Shown one piece after another: positions 59,625-64,000 of a stretch of 64,000 nucleotides of DNA (the stretch's first letter is position 1; every line of letters begins with the position of its first letter). Under the pieces are notes generated by a model, which did no database searches, was not told the origin of the DNA, and saw only the letters and a list, made by a program, of their open reading frames with translations. The DNA comes from Gordonia rubripertincta (GTDB lineage: Bacteria > Actinomycetota > Actinomycetes > Mycobacteriales > Mycobacteriaceae). Position numbers and translations under genes: made by a program. The DNA is taken from NCBI RefSeq assembly GCF_038024875.1, contig NZ_CP136136.1, positions 4,092,001 to 4,156,000 on the forward strand, written 5' to 3'.

Positions 59625-60073
59625 GACTCGGCCGCCGCGCGGAGAAGATCGAGCAGATCGGCGAGCTGCCGGAGCTGCGCCTCGTCGAGCGCGGCGAACA
59701 TGTCGGGGGCAGTGGCGGGGTTCGCGGTCACCTCGTCCACCACGCGACGCCCCATATCGGTGACGGTGACGCGTTTGCACCGGCCGTCGTCGGCGTCGGG
59801 CTCCCTCGTCACGAGCCCGCGGGCGACGAGATCGTTGACGATCCCGCTCATCGCCGATGCGTCCACACCCATCTGCTCAGCGAGATCACGCTGCGTCATG
59901 GGCCGCACCGCCACGCGACGGAGTGCACGGAACCTGCTGAAGGGGATGTCGATGACCTCGCTGATCCGGGTGCGGGACTCCTTGGCCTGATCACGCACGA
60001 GGCTGTTCATGGTGAACCACACCTCGGTCGCGGTCTGCGAGCGGGCACCCGGGCCGACATCAGTTGTAGACAT
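59621..60073 (-). CDS. MarR-family transcriptional regulator
   Basis: 150 residues. The winged helix-turn-helix is MTQRDLAEQMGVDASAMSGI followed by VNDLVARGLVTREPDADDGR and the wing CKRVTVTDMG; flanking helices form the dimer interface. It is coupled to the downstream MFS gene and probably represses the pair until a drug-like ligand binds (inference). Two TTGTA-N4-TACAA sites lie at its start, one overlapping the ATG at 60073, which suggests strong autoregulation. ATG 60010 is a possible alternative start, but it would cut the first helix. Confidence 0.88.
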   Translation of the reverse strand: MSTTDVGPGARSQTATEVWFTMNSLVRDQAKESRTRISEVIDIPFSRFRALRRVAVRPMTQRDLAEQMGVDASAMSGIVNDLVARGLVTREPDADDGRCKRVTVTDMGRRVVDEVTANPATAPDMFAALDEAQLRQLADLLDLLRAAAES

Positions 60074-60094
60074 ACAACGATTGTAGATTTACAA
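60064..60094. promoter_or_regulatory. Two MarR-type operator sites
   Basis: TTGTA-GACA-TACAA (60064-60077) and TTGTA-GATT-TACAA (60081-60094) are two copies of one palindrome 17 bases apart, roughly one and a half helical turns. The first overlaps the marR start codon. The second lies in the short region shared with divergent ppaC, so ppaC might also respond. Confidence 0.7.
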
Positions 60095-60155
60095 CTATAC
60101 GCCTCGGCAACCGCCGTAGGCTGGCTGCAGCACCGTCGAACGAAAGCTGGCCGCC

Positions 60156-61076
60156 ATGTCGAAGGTCCTCGTCATCGGACACCGCAACCCCGACACCGAC
60201 GCCATCGGTTCCGCGATCGGCCTGGCTCGCCTCGAACAGGCACTCGGCGTCGACGCCGAGGCCGTCGCACTCGGCACCCCCGGCCGCGAGACGGCCTTCG
60301 CCCTGGAACACTTCGGACTGCAGGCGCCGCGCGTCATCGAGCACGCGAGCCCCCACGACGTGATGCTCGTCGACCACAACGAACGCCGGCAGAGCGTCGC
60401 CGACATCGCCGACGTCACCGTCCGCAAGGTGATCGACCACCACCGCATCGCCAACTTCGAGACCGCCGCGCCGCTGTACATGCGAGTGGAGCCGGTGGGA
60501 TGTACGTGTTCGATCCTGACGCGCATGTACGCGGAGAGCGAGGTCGAGATCCCCGCCGACACCGCCGGGATCATGTTGTCGGCGATCATCTCCGACACCC
60601 TCCTGCTGAACTCCCCCACGACCACCGACTCCGACCGGATCGCCGCCGAGGAACTCGCGTCGATCGCCGGCGTCGACCTCGAGGACTACGGGAACCGATT
60701 GCTCCGCGCCGGAACGGAACTCGGCGACACCCCGGTGGCGTCGATCATCGGACTCGACGCCAAGACCTTCACGATGGGATCGGTCAGCGTGCGCGTCGCG
60801 CAACTGACCACCGTCGACGCCGACGCCGTCCTCGCCCGCCGCGACGAGTTTTTCGAGGCCATGGCCGCCGAGAAGGAGACCGCGGGTCACGACCTGTTCC
60901 TCCTCTTGATCACCGATGTGATCGCCTGCGACTCCGACCTCCTGGTGGTCGGTGAACCCGTGGACGCCGTCGAACGTGCACTCGGGATCACGATCGCCGA
61001 CGGCCACGCGTTCGCCAAGGGCATAGTCTCGCGGAAGAAGCAGATCGTGCCGCAGCTGACGGATGGGTTCGCCTGA
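60156..61076 (+). CDS. ppaC: Manganese-dependent inorganic pyrophosphatase
   Basis: 306 residues, family II pyrophosphatase (DHH). Motifs: VIGHRNPDTDAIGSAIGLAR (HxxPDxD metal site), DVMLVDHNERRQS, KVIDHHRIANF (DHH), SAIISDTLLLNSPTTTD, and the C-terminal GIVSRKKQIVPQL (SRKKQ, phosphate binding). It hydrolyses PPi from biosynthetic reactions and needs Mn or Co. Mycobacteria usually rely on the unrelated family I enzyme, so possession of family II is noteworthy. It is divergent from marR with an 82-base gap. Confidence 0.95.
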   Translation: MSKVLVIGHRNPDTDAIGSAIGLARLEQALGVDAEAVALGTPGRETAFALEHFGLQAPRVIEHASPHDVMLVDHNERRQSVADIADVTVRKVIDHHRIANFETAAPLYMRVEPVGCTCSILTRMYAESEVEIPADTAGIMLSAIISDTLLLNSPTTTDSDRIAAEELASIAGVDLEDYGNRLLRAGTELGDTPVASIIGLDAKTFTMGSVSVRVAQLTTVDADAVLARRDEFFEAMAAEKETAGHDLFLLLITDVIACDSDLLVVGEPVDAVERALGITIADGHAFAKGIVSRKKQIVPQLTDGFA

Positions 61077-61094
61077 CATCCCTATGACCTGAGA

Positions 61095-61871
61095 TCAGTC
61101 ACCGAGGCCCTCACCGTGCCGGCCTGCGCCGCCGGCGAACCGCGCTGCGCCGGTGAGGGTGTCCGCAGCGAGCGACACCATGCCGTGGCGCAGTTCGTTG
61201 CTCATCGCGGCATCGACATCCTGGCCGTGCTGTTCCAGGACCGACATCCGATCCTGGCGAAGGCACGTCTGTGGGAACTGCGCGATCTGGGTCGCGAGCT
61301 CGACGGCGGCGTCGAGCGCCGTCCCCGACGGCACCACGCGATTCGCGAGTCCGATCTGCAACGCCTCGTCGGCCGCGACAGCACGCCCGGTGAGGATGAG
61401 ATCCATCGCGCGGCTCTCCCCGATCAGCCGCGGAAGCCGTACCGTCCCACCGTCGATCAGCGGGACACCCCAGCGCCGGCAGAACACACCGAACACGGCA
61501 TCCTCGTCGACGACGCGCATGTCCGCCCAGAGGGCGAGTTCGAGTCCACCCGCGACGGCGTGACCGGAGATCGCCGCGATCACCGGCTTGGACAACCGCA
61601 TCCGGGTCGGCCCCATCGGGCCGTCACCGTCGGCTTCCACCCGGTTCGGGGTGCCGTCGGCGATGGCCTTGAGATCGGCTCCGGCGCAGAACGTCCCGCC
61701 TTCTCCGTACAGCACGGCGACCGACACGGACTCGTCGGCGTCGAACCGACGGAACGCGTCGGCCAGAGCGTCGGCGGTCGCGCGGTCGACGGCGTTGCGG
61801 CGGTCGGGACGATCGATCCCGATGACCCGGACCGGTCCCTGCGACCGTTCGATCACTCCCGACACGCCCAT
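61095..61871 (-). CDS. Enoyl-CoA hydratase/isomerase (crotonase) family protein
   Basis: 258 residues. Start MGVSGVIERSQGPVRVIGID, then the oxyanion-hole segments GGTFCAGADLKAIADG and ISGHAVAGGLELALWADMRV. The second catalytic Glu of true hydratases (FG.PE...G..PG) is replaced in FCRRWGVPLIDGGTVRLPRL, a variant seen in many actinobacterial EchA proteins. Hydratase activity is therefore doubtful, and isomerase, hydrolase or another reaction is possible. AGGGGGCG precedes the ATG, which begins 25 bases after the metH stop, so the two may be co-transcribed. Confidence 0.87.
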   Translation of the reverse strand: MGVSGVIERSQGPVRVIGIDRPDRRNAVDRATADALADAFRRFDADESVSVAVLYGEGGTFCAGADLKAIADGTPNRVEADGDGPMGPTRMRLSKPVIAAISGHAVAGGLELALWADMRVVDEDAVFGVFCRRWGVPLIDGGTVRLPRLIGESRAMDLILTGRAVAADEALQIGLANRVVPSGTALDAAVELATQIAQFPQTCLRQDRMSVLEQHGQDVDAAMSNELRHGMVSLAADTLTGAARFAGGAGRHGEGLGD

Positions 61872-61896
61872 CGCCCCCTGCTCAGATGTCGAAGCC

Positions 61897-64000
61897 TCAG
61901 GTGTTGAAGTACTTGGCTTCCGGGTGGTGCAGCACGAACGCATCCGTGGACTGCTCCGGATGGAGCTGCAGCTCCTCCGAGAGCTGGACACCGATCCGCT
62001 CCGGCTCGAGCAGCTCGATCATCTTCGCGCGGTCCTCGAGATCGGGGCAGGCGCCGTAACCGAAGGAGAAACGCGCACCGCGGTATTCGAGGTCGAAGAA
62101 CCCCTGGGCGTGTTCGGGATCCTCGCTGTCCATCGACCGGTCGCCGAACTTCAGCTCGCTGCGCACACGCTGATGCCAGTACTCGGCGAGCGCCTCGGTC
62201 AACTGCACACCGATGCCGTGCACCTCCAGGTAGTCGCGGTAGGCGTCCTCGGCGAACAGTTTGTTCGCGAAGTCGGCGATCGGCTGTCCCATGGTGACGA
62301 GCTGGAACGGCATGACGTCGACCCGCCCGGCGGCCTTCGCGGCCTCGCGCGACTGGATGAAGTCGGCGATACACAGGAACCTCGACCGCTGCTGGCGCGG
62401 GAACGAGAAGCTGAACCGCACCGGCGCATCGGGGTGCGGCTCGGTGAGCACGTGGACGGTGTCGCCCTCGCTGACTGCCGGGTAGTAGCCGTACACGACT
62501 GCGGCGTGCTGCAAGATGTTCTCGGTCGCGAGCCGATCGATCCAGTAGCGCAGACGCGGCCGGCCCTCGGACTCGACGAGCTCCTCATACGACGGGCCGT
62601 CGCCGCCGCGAGCGCCACGCAGACCCCACTGGCCGAGGAACAGCGCGCGCTCGTCGAGCAACTGCAGGTAGTCGGCGATCGGCACACCCTTGACGATGCG
62701 CGAACCCCAGAACGGCGGGGTCGGGATCTCGTTGTCGGCAGCCACATCCGACCGCGCCGGCACCTCGACGGGCTCCTCGGCGGCCTTGCGCTTCGCGGCG
62801 ATGCGCTTGGACCGCTCGTGCCGAGCCTTGCGCTCGGCGGTCTTGGCCGCCTCGGCCTTGGCCTCGTCGCTGTCCGGGTCGGGTCCGCCACCGCGCTTGC
62901 GGGCCATGATGCCATCCATCAGACGCAGGCCCTCGAAAGCGTCACGCGCATAGTGCACGTCGCCCTCGTAGACGTCTGACAGGTCGTTCTCGACATACGA
63001 ACGCGTCAGCGCCGCACCACCGAGCAGGACCGGGTATTCCTCGGCGAGACCACGCGTGTTGATCTCCTCGAGGTTCTCCTTCATGACGACGGTAGACTTC
63101 ACGAGCAGACCGGACATGCCGATGACGTCGGCCTTCTTGTCCGCGGCGACGTCGAGGATGGTCGTGATCGGCTGCTTGATGCCGATGTTGACGACTTCGT
63201 ATCCGTTGTTGGACAGGATGATGTCGACGAGGTTCTTGCCGATGTCGTGCACGTCGCCCTTGACGGTCGCCAGCACGATCCGGCCCTTGCCGTCCTCGCC
63301 GGTCGCCTCCATGTGTGGTTCGAGGTGGGCGACAGCGGCTTTCATGACCTCGGCGGACTGCAGCACGAACGGCAGCTGCATCTGACCCGAGCCGAACAGC
63401 TCGCCGACGGTCTTCATCCCCGACAGCAGCGTGTCGTTGATGATCGACAGCGGCGGGACCTGTGTCATCGCCTCGTCGAGATCGTCGGTGAGACCGTTGC
63501 GCTCACCGTCGACGATGCGTCGTTCCAGCCGCTCGAACAGCGGCAGCTGGGCCAGTTCCTGGGCGCGCGACTCGCGAGCCGACGCGGCCGAGACACCCTC
63601 GAACAGCTCCATCAGCTTCTGCAGCGGGTCGTAACCCTCGCGTCGGCGGTCGTAGACCAGATCCAGGGCGACCTGACGGTGCTCCTCCGGGATACGTGCC
63701 ATCGGCAGGATCTTCGACGCGTGCACGATCGCGGTGTCGAGGCCGGCCTGCACGCACTCGTGCAGGAACACCGAGTTCAGCACCTGCCGGGCGGCCGGGT
63801 TCAGGCCGAACGAGATGTTGGAGATACCCAGCGTGAAGTGCACGTCGGGATGCGACTCGTGCAGCCGGCGAATGGCCTCGATGGTTTCGATGCCGTCGCG
63901 CCGGACCTCCTCCTGACCCGTCGAGATCGGGAAGGTCAGGGCATCGATGATGATGTCTTCCTCGGCGAGACCCCAGTTGCCGGTGATGTCGTCGATCAGA
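61897..64000 (-). CDS. metH: Cobalamin-dependent methionine synthase, N-terminal part outside window
   Basis: The last ~701 residues of MetH; the frame stays open to the right edge. Visible, in order: the end of the methyltetrahydrofolate-binding barrel (GISNISFGLNPAARQVLNSV), then the four-helix cap and the B12 domain with the cobalt-ligand motif in GDVHDIGKNLVDIILSNNGY. A Lys/Arg-rich linker (ERKARHERSKRIAAKRKA) follows, and then the AdoMet reactivation domain (PFWGSRIVKGVPIADYLQLL to SFGYGACPDLEDRAKMIELL). It methylates homocysteine with methyl-B12. The internal GTG near 63843 is not the start. It is the clearest B12 user in a window that also makes the cofactor. Confidence 0.97.
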   Translation of the reverse strand, partial: LIDDITGNWGLAEEDIIIDALTFPISTGQEEVRRDGIETIEAIRRLHESHPDVHFTLGISNISFGLNPAARQVLNSVFLHECVQAGLDTAIVHASKILPMARIPEEHRQVALDLVYDRRREGYDPLQKLMELFEGVSAASARESRAQELAQLPLFERLERRIVDGERNGLTDDLDEAMTQVPPLSIINDTLLSGMKTVGELFGSGQMQLPFVLQSAEVMKAAVAHLEPHMEATGEDGKGRIVLATVKGDVHDIGKNLVDIILSNNGYEVVNIGIKQPITTILDVAADKKADVIGMSGLLVKSTVVMKENLEEINTRGLAEEYPVLLGGAALTRSYVENDLSDVYEGDVHYARDAFEGLRLMDGIMARKRGGGPDPDSDEAKAEAAKTAERKARHERSKRIAAKRKAAEEPVEVPARSDVAADNEIPTPPFWGSRIVKGVPIADYLQLLDERALFLGQWGLRGARGGDGPSYEELVESEGRPRLRYWIDRLATENILQHAAVVYGYYPAVSEGDTVHVLTEPHPDAPVRFSFSFPRQQRSRFLCIADFIQSREAAKAAGRVDVMPFQLVTMGQPIADFANKLFAEDAYRDYLEVHGIGVQLTEALAEYWHQRVRSELKFGDRSMDSEDPEHAQGFFDLEYRGARFSFGYGACPDLEDRAKMIELLEPERIGVQLSEELQLHPEQSTDAFVLHHPEAKYFNT

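Noticed and set aside
58419..59990. Plus-strand open frame antisense to the MFS gene
   Set aside because: Rich in Arg/Gly/His without motifs; the minus strand has a typical 14-helix transporter.

Overview
The window is high-GC actinobacterial chromosome. Gene content and order point to the Mycobacteriales, most likely Gordonia or a close relative (inferred from synteny and protein resemblance; no search was run). Several blocks follow the Mycobacterium tuberculosis order: rbpA - ppm1/lnt - FxsA; the late cobalamin genes with an SDR and a biliverdin-reductase-like gene; pepE - 5'-3' exonuclease - DUF4333 - helY - tatC - tatA - pafC - pafB - pafA - prcA - prcB - pup - dop; mpa - trmI - RecB-like nuclease; hisG - hisE; and metH. 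I see no tRNA or rRNA genes, CRISPR arrays, insertion sequences or prophage genes. Every gap between genes is shorter than 300 bases.

Layout. 1-13 kb: a DUF222/HNH nuclease cut by the window edge, a UvrA-like ATPase, a glyoxalase-fold/AraC pair, a phosphosugar mutase with a GlgC-like nucleotidyltransferase, an FAD oxidoreductase, an MpaB-type oxygenase, and several small conserved proteins next to a DUF475 membrane protein. 13-18 kb: rbpA, the lipoprotein/polyprenol-mannose pair lnt-ppm1, an amidohydrolase and FxsA. 18-29.5 kb: the aerobic cobalamin branch, with cobN facing away from cobG-cobH-cobIJ, then cobK-cobM-cobL plus an SDR on the opposite strand. A cobalamin riboswitch lies in the cobN leader. 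29.5-36.9 kb: peptidase, nuclease, DUF4333 protein, helicase HelY and the Tat translocase. 36.9-51 kb: the Pup-proteasome locus (pafC, pafB, pafA, prcA, prcB, pup, dop, then mpa). A glucan phosphorylase and an FHA-ABC exporter lie between dop and mpa. 51-64 kb: trmI, a RecB-family nuclease, a thioesterase, hisG/hisE, HAD, XRE and CinA-like genes, a hydrolase, a MarR-MFS efflux pair, Mn-pyrophosphatase, a crotonase and the 3' part of metH.

How they work together. Pup (ending GGQ) is deamidated by Dop and ligated to targets by PafA. Mpa unfolds the tagged proteins into the PrcAB chamber. PafB/PafC are WYL-domain regulators of the DNA-damage response. The cobalamin genes supply the cofactor for MetH at the right edge, and the riboswitch gives B12 feedback on cobN.

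Main oddities. Three genes (pafB, the FHA-ABC transporter and an alpha/beta hydrolase) are broken by single frameshifts. Two of these sit in a four-base homopolymer inside the same octamer, CCACCCCA, so sequencing error or slippage must be excluded before calling them pseudogenes. Other points of interest are a 15-bp terminator-like hairpin separating prcA from pafA, a hairpin-rich pup leader, two MarR-type operators at a marR start, and a perfect 10-bp inverted repeat before the hydrolase. I found no clearly novel multi-gene system.
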